This document shows positions 36,258 through 44,436 of a stretch of 64,000 nucleotides of DNA, one piece after another (position 1 is the first letter of the stretch; every line of letters begins with the position of its first letter). Source of the stretch: Bifidobacterium bombi DSM 19703 (GTDB lineage Bacteria > Actinomycetota > Actinomycetes > Actinomycetales > Bifidobacteriaceae); the NCBI RefSeq assembly GCF_000737845.1, contig NZ_ATLK01000002.1, positions 62,006 through 126,005 of the forward strand, given 5' to 3'. A program made the translations under genes and the position numbers. Below the pieces are notes generated by a model. The model had not been told where the DNA came from and did no database searches. It worked only from the letters and a program-made list of their open reading frames with translations.

Positions 36258-37040
36258 TTACAACCCTGGAATGAGACCGCCAGGAGGGTCGAGCGTCAGT
36301 GTGCCGGCTTCAAGGTCGATCTGCGGTACGATGGCATCCACGAACGGCACCAGGGCCGTTGCTTCGGCCTCCGCAGGAGGGTTGGCGAGACGTATTTTCA
36401 AAAGCCACTGGGCACCGGTATCGTTGACGTCCACAACCTTCCCGACGACCTGGCCCGCCGGCGCGCCGATGGCGTTGCTCTCGTCCAGGATGGCGGTAAG
36501 TCCGAGTAGGTCTTTGGGGTACCAGGCGTCTTCCTCCATCATTTCCTCGGCGTCGTCGGCCTGAACATACAAATCGGTGCCGTTGAGGGCTTCGGCCGCA
36601 GTGCGGTCATTCACGCCGGAAAGTTTTAGAACCCAGCGGTTTTTTTGGATTCGAGCGGATTGCACGCTGTATTCCGTATATTCAATATCTTGATCGGTTT
36701 GAGCGTTCCGTGCGTTCACGGTGCTTCCGGCGTTCTGTGTGCTTCCAGCGTTTCCGGAGTTTCTCCCGCCCCTGGCGGCATCTCCACCGTTCCTGGCGGC
36801 CGCATCCTCCACGCCTTCCATGCTTTTCTTCGTGCCGATCTCCTGCGGCCTTGTGGAGTAGATATGGCGGTTGACGGCGGTCAGAGCGCTGTCGGGCGCA
36901 TACCGGCGTTCGGGGTCATCGGTGAAAGTGGTCACGTTGACTTCGCCCTTCAGTCCCTGCGCTCGGCCGATACGGCAGACCCGCAACAGTTCATGCTGCT
37001 GCGGGTCTACCTGCTGCGAACCTGTCGTCTCGCCGTTCAC
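36258..37040 (-). CDS. rimM: 16S rRNA processing protein RimM
   Basis: Chaperone of 30S maturation that binds S19. N-terminal barrel with LLRVCRIGRAQGLKGEVNVTTFTDDPE (about residue 18), C-terminal PRC barrel with EEDAWYPKDLLGL and GLIPGL-type end. 260 residues against the usual 170-190; the excess is a Gly/Asn/Ala-rich insert (about 36690-36835) and a short N-terminal extension. Start is GTG 37040, which overlaps the khpA stop (GTGA), implying translational coupling. Confidence 0.93.
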   Translation of the reverse strand: MNGETTGSQQVDPQQHELLRVCRIGRAQGLKGEVNVTTFTDDPERRYAPDSALTAVNRHIYSTRPQEIGTKKSMEGVEDAAARNGGDAARGGRNSGNAGSTQNAGSTVNARNAQTDQDIEYTEYSVQSARIQKNRWVLKLSGVNDRTAAEALNGTDLYVQADDAEEMMEEDAWYPKDLLGLTAILDESNAIGAPAGQVVGKVVDVNDTGAQWLLKIRLANPPAEAEATALVPFVDAIVPQIDLEAGTLTLDPPGGLIPGL

Positions 37041-37270
37041 CGACGCACGTCCATGATGTCGACTCGAACGCTATGGTCGGAAAGCGCCTGCGCCACAGTG
37101 CGAATCGCGTTCGCAGTGCGGCCCTGCCGGCCTATGACGCGCCCCGTGTCTTCTGGATTCACGCGAACCCGGAGCAGTTCACCACGACCGTTTTCATGCG
37201 ACTTCACCGAGACGTCGTCGGGGAAGTCAACGATGTTCCTGATCAGATGTTCCACAGCCTGCGCGAGCAA
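37037..37270 (-). CDS. khpA: KH-domain RNA-binding protein
   Basis: Small RNA-binding protein (KhpA/YlqC family) of 77 residues: LAQAVEHLIRNIVDFPDDV, then the KH loop GRVIGRQGRTANAIRTV, ending VDIMDVRR. Start is a TTG at 37270, supported by alignment with the usual MLxEAxEHLV start in actinobacteria; it begins one base after the rpsP stop, so it is read by coupling. Overlaps rimM by four bases. Confidence 0.92.
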   Translation of the reverse strand: MLAQAVEHLIRNIVDFPDDVSVKSHENGRGELLRVRVNPEDTGRVIGRQGRTANAIRTVAQALSDHSVRVDIMDVRR

Positions 37271-37271
37271 C

Positions 37272-37739
37272 TTACTCAGCTTTCTCTTCGGAAGCGGTGT
37301 CGGTGGCGGCAGTCACGTCGGCGGCGGCTTCGGCCGCCTCATCTTTCTCAGCTCCCGCGGCCTTGGCCTTTGCTTCGGACTGGGCCGCCTTGAGCTTCTG
37401 AGCCTTGGCTTCGACTTCCTCCACGCGAGTGGCGGCGTCGGCACCTTCCTCGGCGGTCTTCAGGGTGCCCTCGGCACCTTCGATGCCTTTGAACTTCTGC
37501 CAGTCGCCGGTGATCTTGAGCAGGTTCAGCACGGCGTCGCTGGGCTGGGCGCCCACGCCGAGCCAATACTGAGCGCGATCCGAATCGATCTGAATCAGTG
37601 AAGGCTGCTTGTTCGGGTCGTATACGCCGATTTCCTCGATCGACTTGCCGTCGCGCTTGTTGCGCGAATCGGTGATGACCACGCGGTAGAAGGCATAGAA
37701 CTTCTTACCGAGACGCTTCAAACGAATCTTGGTTGCCAT
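37272..37739 (-). CDS. rpsP: 30S ribosomal protein S16, with long acidic tail
   Basis: S16 is an early-binding 30S protein. Residues 1-85 are the conserved part ([21 protein letters not shown], then [15 protein letters not shown] and [13 protein letters not shown]). After residue 90 comes a long Ala/Glu/Lys tail rich in EAKA repeats, common in bifidobacterial and other actinobacterial S16. 155 residues in all. ATG 37739 follows AAGGAGAGCC. First gene of the operon with khpA, rimM and trmD. Confidence 0.97.
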   Translation of the reverse strand: MATKIRLKRLGKKFYAFYRVVITDSRNKRDGKSIEEIGVYDPNKQPSLIQIDSDRAQYWLGVGAQPSDAVLNLLKITGDWQKFKGIEGAEGTLKTAEEGADAATRVEEVEAKAQKLKAAQSEAKAKAAGAEKDEAAEAAADVTAATDTASEEKAE

Positions 37740-38219
37740 AAAGGCTCTCCTTATAATGCAATGCAGGGTTGAGTGGACATGTGGGGCATGCTCTCTCGCG
37801 CTTGCTCGTTCCTCGGACTAAAGCAGTATGAGAGGGTCTGCCCAGTCACGAATAACTCAAGAAGTATATCTCAAAGGCTGGATGATGGCCTTGTTTTTCC
37901 TCGAGCTCAGACGCGGGTGTTTCGAAATGGAGGTACGTGTTCATCCTGAATTGTGCGCCTTCCGACGGCCGACCCGTCAAGCGTGCACGGTTTGACTACG
38001 GTGTTGTATTCTGCGGAGAATTGGTGCCGGTATTCAGGCTGCCAAATGGTAAACGTTTGCCAAATTGTCATGGTATGCATGGCAGTGTGTATTTCCGTTT
38101 AGCGGAACCCTTGGATTACTCATGCTGTGAGCTGGATGTAGAACGAATCGTTATCTCCTTTCTACATATGCGGTTGAAGGGATGTTATGAGGAAGGAAAA
38201 CCATTGATACAATGGCCGT
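37740..38219. other. Upstream region of rpsP
   Basis: About 480 bases. The rpsP promoter (reverse strand) must lie here. An open frame from 37937 on the plus strand is Cys-rich with unnatural composition and an SD only three bases from its GTG, so I do not call it. Confidence 0.4.
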
Positions 38220-38519
38220 GTGGTGCCTGGTCAGGTGCGTCAGGTGTCCGATCCGTGTGCCGATCAGCGGTCGGCTGTTATCGGTGGGGTGCGTGGTGTG
38301 CGTTATGTGACGTGGCTGCCGTATTTCCTGTCGGGTGCTTTGGTCGGCGGGTTTGCGATGGAGGCGGTGTATCTGTTGTTGCGTCGTCGTGCCGGTGATG
38401 GTGATGATGGTGGCGACAGGTATGGTCGTGCCGATGGTGATGATGACTTTATATTTGGTGAGGCAGGCACGGTCTATGTCAGCGGTATAGCCGTTCATGG
38501 TGTGTCCGTCAACTACTGA
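38220..38519 (+). CDS. Possible small membrane protein
   Basis: A 99-residue frame with one strongly hydrophobic segment (YVTWLPYFLSGALVGGFAM, about residues 30-48), followed by RRR and an Asp/Gly-rich acidic stretch (DGDDGGDRYGRADGDDD). The basic residues right after the segment suggest an N-out, C-in or hairpin-less single-pass protein. Start is uncertain: GTG at 38220 lacks a close SD (AGGAAGG is 23 bases away). A terminator-like hairpin with a T6 tract follows 25 bases after the stop. I do not recognise a family. It may also be a chance frame. Confidence 0.4.
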   Translation: MVPGQVRQVSDPCADQRSAVIGGVRGVRYVTWLPYFLSGALVGGFAMEAVYLLLRRRAGDGDDGGDRYGRADGDDDFIFGEAGTVYVSGIAVHGVSVNY

Positions 38520-38543
38520 TGTATGACCTATCATTTAGGCTGA

Positions 38544-38584
38544 TGGCCGTTTTCGTGTGTGGATTCCCGGAGGCGGCCTTTTTT
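38544..38584 (+). terminator. Terminator-like hairpin with T6 tract
   Basis: GGCCG pairs with CGGCC around a 25-base loop with some internal pairing, then TTTTTT. The long loop makes it weak. Confidence 0.5.
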
Positions 38585-38991
38585 GATGTCGATTTGTACC
38601 CGGTTCTGGGGGTGAGGGCTTCTCCTCGCTTGTAACCGGGTGTTGTCCGTGGTTGTAACGTGCGGTTTTATCGCCGATGCCTTCCTTCAGCTTGCCGCAT
38701 GGTGGCTTTGTCTCGCTTTGGCGCCTTGAGACGAGTTCTGCTCTGGGGAATGGGTTTTATTGTGCACGTTTCGTTCTGATGTCGCTCATATGATAGTCGA
38801 TGACCTATATTTTATTTATTTTATTTTTATGCAGATTTGTCGAAAGGAAGATATATTTTGTTGTGGTGTGTAAAGATTATGCTTTATGTATATCCTTCGG
38901 GCCTGGGTGCAAAAACGTGTGGTCGCGTGTATGGCTGAATCTGGGTCGTGCGGGGTGCGTTACGATGTTGTCGAAGAAGAGGTGTTGCGTG
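38585..38991. other. AT-rich upstream region of the surface-protein gene
   Basis: About 400 bases. The stretch 38800-38900 is unusually AT-rich for this window (runs of TTTTATTTATTTTATTT) and probably holds the promoter of the surface-protein gene. The gene's frame is open back to 38800 but those residues lack signal-peptide character. Confidence 0.45.
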
Positions 38992-41574
38992 ATGGTTACA
39001 AGAGAAGAAGGTAAGGGTTTGGCTCGTTGGTCTCGCGCTCTGGTGGGCATGTTGGGTACGGTGGCGATGCTTGGTGGCTTGTTCGCTTCGTTGCCGGCTT
39101 CGGCTGGTGAGGTTGCCCCTGCCTGGGCTTCGACTGCGGTTGGTGCGGCGCGGGGCGCTTCCAGGGATGCCATGGCTGGTGCCGTTGATCCCGATCACGG
39201 TGAGGCGGGCAAGGATGCCTCGACTGCCGGAGCTGGTCTGGCGGCGAAGAAGGCTGCTGCGGTTCCGGTGAAGGCCCCGGTCTCCGGTGACGTAAAGAAG
39301 GAGGCGCCTGGTGCGCAGGCCGGGCCTGTGGTTTCGGCGCAGACTGGTGGCGTGTGTGCCGGTCAGTCGGCTGTGGATTCTGGTGACGGCTGGTGTGCGG
39401 CGGATGCCGGCAATGGCATGTACGCGGTGCATGTGACCGGCAAAGCTGCCCTGCAAGGCAAGAAGACGAGTTCTTGGGTTCTGGATTTCTACGCGGAGTT
39501 TGGGAATTTGGATAGGAATAACGTTGTTTCGGTTTCGATAGACAATCCCATCCAGCTGGTCGCGGGTGACTATGTCCATTTGGGTGGCATGCAGAGCCTG
39601 ACGAAGGTGACGGGCTTGGCGAATATCAAGGGCGCAACGGATCTGAGCTACGCGTTCGAGGCTGATTTTATGTTGAGGACACTGGATGTGAGCGGGTTGG
39701 ATACGAGCCAAGTCACGAACATGTCGTATATGTTCAAGGATGCGAATGCTCTTGCGTCGTTGGATGTGAGCCGGTGGGATACGAGCCAAGTCACGAACAT
39801 GTCGCACATGTTCGATGGTACGTCTCTTACGTCGTTGGAGGTAAGTAACTGGAAGACGGGCAAAGTCGAGGACATGTCGTACATGTTCACTTACGTGTCT
39901 GGTTTGGCGTCGTTGGATGTAAGCCGGTGGGATACGAGTAAGGTCACAAACATGGCGAGCATGTTCATGAATACAGCTGGTGTGAGTTCGTTGGATGTAA
40001 GCCGGTGGGATACGAGCAAGGTCACAAACATGGCGAGCATGTTCTCTACAGCGATTGGCCTTATGTCGTTGGATGTGAGCGGTTGGGATACGCGCAATGT
40101 CACGGACATGTCGTACATGTTCACTTACGCACTTGGTTTGGCATCGTTGGATGTGAGTAACTGGAAGACAGGCAATGTCCAGAATATGTCGCACATGTTC
40201 GATGGTGCGTCTGCTCTTGCGTCGTTGGATTTGAGCGGTTGGGATACGAGCCAAGTCACGAACATGGAATACATGTTCGATAATGCGTCTGCTCTTGCGT
40301 CGTTGAAATTGGGTCCCAATGCCTATTTCGGTGATAATGCTGGTGTTTCGTCTCTTTCTGGTCGTTGGGTTCAGGTGGATCCGTCTGCTGAGGGTGGCGC
40401 CTGTTATGTCAAGGACGGCGACCAGGCTTCCTGTTCGACCGTGGATCCCGATCAGGGTCTGTTGCGCAGGCCTGCCGATGGTGCGAAGGTTCGTACTGCT
40501 CCCGTGACGTATAAGCGTGGGGTTTTGGTGTCGTTCAAGTATGTTGGTGAGGACGGTAAGGCGCTTGCCTCTGATGTGGTGTCTGGTCTTGGGCTTCCTG
40601 TTTCGAAGGCGGGTGCGTCTGATGGGCGGTTCTCGCTTTCACTTCCGGATAATTCGGTGTGGCGGTTGAAGGGCGTCTCGTCCTCGGTGTCTTCTGATTC
40701 GTGTGCCGGTGGTGTGCTTTCCGGTGTGTATGGTGTTTCGGATCGTACGGTGACGGTCACGTTGGCGCGCAAGCCGGCCGGGCGGGTGTCGTTCAGGTAC
40801 GTGGGCCAGGATGGTAAGAGCCTGCCGGTGCAGGTGGCTGGTGCGATGGCTTCGCGTTCGCCCGTGAAGTGCGAGGTGGATGGTAAGAAGTCGGATTGCC
40901 GTGCGGGTGATTATTTCAAGATCGGTCCGGCTGCTGGTTACAAGTTCACTGGTGTGCGTGACCTGCGGGGTTCGACGGACGCGAAGGTCGCCGCGGATGG
41001 CAAGTCGTTGGGTGTCGTCCTGGGTACTGGCGATAGCGAGCTTGAGATCATGGTCGGGGTTGATCCTGTGGCTCCGGTTCGTTTGGCTGGGAAGGTGTCG
41101 TTCGAGTACGTTGACATGGATGGTAAGAGCCTGCCGGTGCAGGTGGCGGCCGCGATGGCTTCGCGTTCGCCTAAGGACGGTGTGGTTGGTGCGCATGTGA
41201 GCGTGCCGGTCGCTCCGGGCTACCTGTTCGATCATGCTGATGGTTCCACCGGTGTCACGATCAAGCAGGACGGCAGGATCGCGGATGTAGTGTTGGGTGA
41301 GCAGCCTCGCACGGTCACGCTGGTCGTGAAGGCCGATCCCGCGGCTAATCGTGGTTCCGGTAATGGTGTTGCTGCTGGCGCTTCATCGAGTGAGTCAGGC
41401 TCGTCAGGTTTGAGTACGGCAGCTCCGGCTCCGGCGTCCGTCTTGTCCAAGACCGGTGCTGTGGCGGGCGTTGCGGTGTTGCTTTCCTTGGTGTTGCTGG
41501 CTGCCGGTGGTGGCTTGAGTGTGTTGCGCTGGACTCGTAAAGGCAAGGGTGCGGACAGTTCATTGACCGTGTAG
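38992..41574 (+). CDS. BspA-like cell-wall-anchored surface protein
   Basis: About 860 residues. Signal peptide: basic start then ALVGMLGTVAMLGGLFASLPASA. Residues about 226-435 are eight 25-residue DUF285/BspA-type repeats with consensus LDVSxWDTSxVTNMSxMF, a leucine-rich-repeat variety found in surface proteins that bind host or matrix proteins. Then three MucBP-like repeats (SFKYVGEDGK, SFRYVGQDGK, SFEYVDMDGK at about 507, 597, 700). The sorting signal is LSKTG (residue 818), a variant of LPxTG, then a membrane segment and RWTRKGK. ATG 38992 or in-frame ATG 38965 (MLSKKRC) may be the start. No sortase gene is near. Confidence 0.9.
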   Translation: MVTREEGKGLARWSRALVGMLGTVAMLGGLFASLPASAGEVAPAWASTAVGAARGASRDAMAGAVDPDHGEAGKDASTAGAGLAAKKAAAVPVKAPVSGDVKKEAPGAQAGPVVSAQTGGVCAGQSAVDSGDGWCAADAGNGMYAVHVTGKAALQGKKTSSWVLDFYAEFGNLDRNNVVSVSIDNPIQLVAGDYVHLGGMQSLTKVTGLANIKGATDLSYAFEADFMLRTLDVSGLDTSQVTNMSYMFKDANALASLDVSRWDTSQVTNMSHMFDGTSLTSLEVSNWKTGKVEDMSYMFTYVSGLASLDVSRWDTSKVTNMASMFMNTAGVSSLDVSRWDTSKVTNMASMFSTAIGLMSLDVSGWDTRNVTDMSYMFTYALGLASLDVSNWKTGNVQNMSHMFDGASALASLDLSGWDTSQVTNMEYMFDNASALASLKLGPNAYFGDNAGVSSLSGRWVQVDPSAEGGACYVKDGDQASCSTVDPDQGLLRRPADGAKVRTAPVTYKRGVLVSFKYVGEDGKALASDVVSGLGLPVSKAGASDGRFSLSLPDNSVWRLKGVSSSVSSDSCAGGVLSGVYGVSDRTVTVTLARKPAGRVSFRYVGQDGKSLPVQVAGAMASRSPVKCEVDGKKSDCRAGDYFKIGPAAGYKFTGVRDLRGSTDAKVAADGKSLGVVLGTGDSELEIMVGVDPVAPVRLAGKVSFEYVDMDGKSLPVQVAAAMASRSPKDGVVGAHVSVPVAPGYLFDHADGSTGVTIKQDGRIADVVLGEQPRTVTLVVKADPAANRGSGNGVAAGASSSESGSSGLSTAAPAPASVLSKTGAVAGVAVLLSLVLLAAGGGLSVLRWTRKGKGADSSLTV
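39670..40310 (+). repeat. Eight ~75-bp coding repeats (BspA type)
   Basis: Units of about 75 bases share GTTGGATGTGAG, TGGGATACGAG and GTCACGAACATG blocks; some adjacent units, such as those at about 39905-39980 and 39980-40055, are almost identical, so recent duplication or copy-number change is likely. Confidence 0.85.
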
Positions 41575-41595
41575 GCTGCTTTACTAGTGCGATGT

Positions 41596-41633
41596 GGGTC
41601 GTTTTCCAGGTTCATCTGGAAGGCGACCCTTTT
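41596..41633 (+). terminator. Terminator after the surface-protein gene
   Basis: GGGTCG pairs with CGACCC, inner CCAG with CTGG, then TTTT. It lies 22 bases past the stop. Confidence 0.75.
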
Positions 41634-41770
41634 ACGATTTAGGGAAACATGACTGGCATGCTTAGGAAGGGTGTGCAAGCGGTAGGTATCTCGGCGACCT
41701 TGAGCATTTTCTTTACTGAGAAGCATTAAGATAAGAAATCACAGCGTGGTTCGATATATAGGAGATTGAC

Positions 41771-42712
41771 ATGGGTTTGCAACTGAACAATATCAAGAAA
41801 ATAGGAAATCTTGGCGCGGGTACGATGGGGCATGCCACCGCTCTTCAATTTGCGATGAATGGGTATGACGTGACATTGGTTGATACGTTCCAAGAGGCGT
41901 TGGAACGTGGAACCAAACTCATTGAGCGGGATGTTGACACCTTTATCTCCGCAGGTTCACTCAAAACTGAAGAGCGGTCGGCGGTTTTGCGGAGGGTGCA
42001 TGCCACTACGGATTATGGTGAGCTTTCGGATGTTGATTTCGTCATCGAATCCGTTATCGAAGACATGGACGTGAAGCATGAGGTGTGGCGGAAGGTCGAG
42101 GGAATCGTAGGTGATGAGACAATTTTGGCAACGAATTCGTCGGGTCTGAGCCCCACCCGGATTGCGTCGGTGCTGGAGCATCCTGAGCGGTTCGTGGTGG
42201 CGCATTTCTGGAATCCCGCCCAACTCATGCCGTTGGTCGAGGTGGTACCTGGGGCCAAGACATCCCAGGATACGGTAAATACGACGGTTGAGTTGATGAA
42301 CCATGTGGGTAAGCATGCGGCCCCGTTGAAGACCGAGTCATTGGGATTCGTGGGCAATCGTATCCAGATGGCTGTGATACGTGAATGCATGAACATCGTC
42401 AGTAAGGGCATCGCCACTCCTGAGGCGGTCGATGACATCGTCAAGTACAGTCTTGGCCGGCGCTGGTCGATTCTTGGACCCATTGCCAGTGCCGATTTGG
42501 GTGGTCTTGATGTGTTTGACAGCCTTTCGAAGTATCTTTATGCCGACTTGTCTGCTCGGTCCGGTGAGGATGAGACCTTGAAAGCCAAAGTAGCTGAAGG
42601 GAATTTGGGTGCCAAGACCGGTACCGGGTTCTACGGTTGGGAAGGCGAGCAGGCCAAGCGGACCATCGCCGATCGCGATCGGGAGTTACTCGAAGCGCTC
42701 AAACGCGACTGA
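41771..42712 (+). CDS. 3-hydroxyacyl-CoA dehydrogenase-family oxidoreductase
   Basis: A 313-residue NAD-dependent enzyme with N-terminal Rossmann fold (IGNLGAGTMGHATALQFAMNG, then TLVDTFQEAL), the catalytic His region FVVAHFWNPAQLMPLVEVVPG, and the C-terminal helical domain with GFVGNRIQMAVIRECMNIV. The family includes 3-hydroxybutyryl-CoA dehydrogenase and the lambda-crystallin/L-gulonate 3-dehydrogenase branch. No other fatty-acid or butyrate genes are near, so the substrate is open; a short-chain hydroxy acid or sugar acid is plausible. ATG 41771 follows AGGAG. Monocistronic, after a terminator. Confidence 0.85.
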   Translation: MGLQLNNIKKIGNLGAGTMGHATALQFAMNGYDVTLVDTFQEALERGTKLIERDVDTFISAGSLKTEERSAVLRRVHATTDYGELSDVDFVIESVIEDMDVKHEVWRKVEGIVGDETILATNSSGLSPTRIASVLEHPERFVVAHFWNPAQLMPLVEVVPGAKTSQDTVNTTVELMNHVGKHAAPLKTESLGFVGNRIQMAVIRECMNIVSKGIATPEAVDDIVKYSLGRRWSILGPIASADLGGLDVFDSLSKYLYADLSARSGEDETLKAKVAEGNLGAKTGTGFYGWEGEQAKRTIADRDRELLEALKRD

Positions 42713-42880
42713 TATGGTGTCGGTCCGGATGCCACGAATCACGGCGTTGGAGGTGGGAAAGGGTCTGCCTGCGCAGTTGCGTTGCGGGGCACGTGTCGGG
42801 CTTATTGGGCGTCTGCGGTCTAGCCGGAAACGGCTGGTAATCGATGGTTGCTAAGCAATGCCTCTGCTGATTTGGTTCCA

Positions 42881-44176
42881 TTACTCCATGCGGAGTCGTG
42901 ACAGCAATGCCCGATGATCACTGCCGTCAATGGGCAGGGAGAATGTGTCTGGGGCGTTGATGCCCCCGGAGAAGAGTATATGGTCGAGTTCAAGCCTTGG
43001 CCAGCGCAGCCATGACGGGAAACTTGCTACTCGACCGTGTGTCTCGTCGTTGCCTGCATCCATCAACGACGCATGGGTGAGCAGGGTACGGAAGCTGGGA
43101 TGGTCGAGGCATGAGTTGAGATCACCCATGATGATGACGGTGTTCATACGTTGGCCCGTGGAATGTGTGGCGGCAACCTGCTCGACGTGTGTTGTTTCAT
43201 GATTTGCGTCCGTGTTCGTACCGGTGAAGGGAACGACAGCGGGGGATTGCGGGCACAATCGTCCTAACGCCGTAATGCCTTGCGACCATTGACGGCAGCC
43301 TCGCATGGGAGATTTGGTGTGGGCGCTATAGAAGTCCATGCCGTCAAGCGTCATGCAGGGAACCGAAGCGGCTTTGATGTCGGTTGCATCGGGGTAGGAG
43401 TCCTGCGGCGGTTGCGCTGACCAGAGGCCATTGAATCCACCATTGTCGGTATCTCTGATGAGCCCGAACTGATGATAGGGAAGAATCCGGGAAAGTCCGA
43501 GCAGTTCAAGTTCGTTGACCAGCTTTCCGCTGAGCTCTTGGAGTGCCAGCACGGTGACGTCGTGCTGACGGACGGCTCTTATGATGGATGAGGCGTCGGC
43601 GTGCCCGTATTGGCAGTTGAGGGTCATCACCATGATGTCTGCATCGCCGGTTTCCCGGCGCTGCGGGTGGTTCGTCTCATGGGAGGGATTACGAGATGCG
43701 TTCGCTGCGTCGGTCCCGGCGGATGCAGGTTCGAAACGGCCATTCGCGGTTCCGACGGGGCATGAACCTCCGCTCTTTGCTTCCTTGCGTTGTTCCTTTT
43801 CGCTCTTCTGGTTTGTGCTCCTTGAGCTTTCGCCCTTTAAACTTTCCCTATGTGCGGACGAACCGTTGTCGGCCATTGGCTTTCGTGGGTTGCGGCGACG
43901 ATACCAAGGGGAATTGACGGTGAAAATCAACAGGAGTACGAACGCCGCGATGAACATCGCGGGAGCGTCTTGGAATAGGATGGCGCCGGCAAGACATGCC
44001 GTCGCTGGAATCCAAAGGAACCGCAGCAAGGCGATGATGTAGGGGAGCGGTCCATACCCATCCCAACCCGCTGGCAGGAATCGCAGCAGGGACCATACCG
44101 CCAGTAGCGCAGAAATCGCCGTCAATACGTTCAATACGTCTTCCAATCCGTGAAAATCGTTCAGTACGTGTGTCAT
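42881..44176 (-). CDS. Membrane-anchored endonuclease/exonuclease/phosphatase-family protein
   Basis: Three hydrophobic segments at the N-terminus (VLTAISALLAVWSLLRF, LRFLWIPATACLAGAILF, MFIAAFVLLLIFTV), a polar linker, then an EEP catalytic domain: MTLNCQYGHA, VLALQELS (catalytic Glu), HTKSPM, IIMGDLNSCLDHPSF and the final GSDHRALLSR His. Such proteins cut phosphodiesters or phosphate esters; the active site probably faces outward. I take ATG 44176; the frame runs on to 44359 through 30-bp tandem repeats that look like spacer, not protein, although a longer form is possible. About 431 residues. Confidence 0.85.
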   Translation of the reverse strand: MTHVLNDFHGLEDVLNVLTAISALLAVWSLLRFLPAGWDGYGPLPYIIALLRFLWIPATACLAGAILFQDAPAMFIAAFVLLLIFTVNSPWYRRRNPRKPMADNGSSAHRESLKGESSRSTNQKSEKEQRKEAKSGGSCPVGTANGRFEPASAGTDAANASRNPSHETNHPQRRETGDADIMVMTLNCQYGHADASSIIRAVRQHDVTVLALQELSGKLVNELELLGLSRILPYHQFGLIRDTDNGGFNGLWSAQPPQDSYPDATDIKAASVPCMTLDGMDFYSAHTKSPMRGCRQWSQGITALGRLCPQSPAVVPFTGTNTDANHETTHVEQVAATHSTGQRMNTVIIMGDLNSCLDHPSFRTLLTHASLMDAGNDETHGRVASFPSWLRWPRLELDHILFSGGINAPDTFSLPIDGSDHRALLSRLRME

Positions 44177-44240
44177 GCTCAGGCAGTGACGATCGCTGGT
44201 CAGTGAATGACAATCGGCTCGGGTCGGTCGGTCCGGGTTG

Positions 44241-44352
44241 GACGGCTTGACCCGAAACGGATATAGGCTGGATGACCCGGACCGAATCGGATGCAAGCTA
44301 GATGACCCGGACCGAATCGGATGCAAGCTAGATGACCCGGACCGAACCGGTC
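44241..44352. repeat. 30-bp tandem repeats upstream of the EEP gene
   Basis: Two identical 30-bp copies (44271-44300, 44301-44330) starting GATGACCCGGACCGAATCGG, a partial third (44331-44352) and a diverged copy before them (44241-44270). Read on the reverse strand they encode SGSSSLHPIR repeats in frame with the EEP gene, so they could lengthen its N-terminus if it starts at 44359. Confidence 0.85.
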
Positions 44353-44436
44353 TCCCCAAATCAACGCTCGACTTATGATGCCGTCCGGATATTGGTTGCC
44401 GTCAATTGGGATGACGGTCGGCCGGTAATCGACCGA

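Noticed and set aside
36645..37601. 318-codon plus-strand frame
   Set aside because: Antisense to rimM, khpA and rpsP, all of which are firmly identified.
37937..38398. 153-codon plus-strand frame upstream of the surface-protein region
   Set aside because: Cys/Trp-rich unnatural composition, SD too close to the start, and overlap with a more protein-like frame.
38884..40254. 456-codon reverse frame with repeated HIQRRK-type motifs
   Set aside because: The apparent repeats are the reverse complement of the BspA repeats of the real surface protein.
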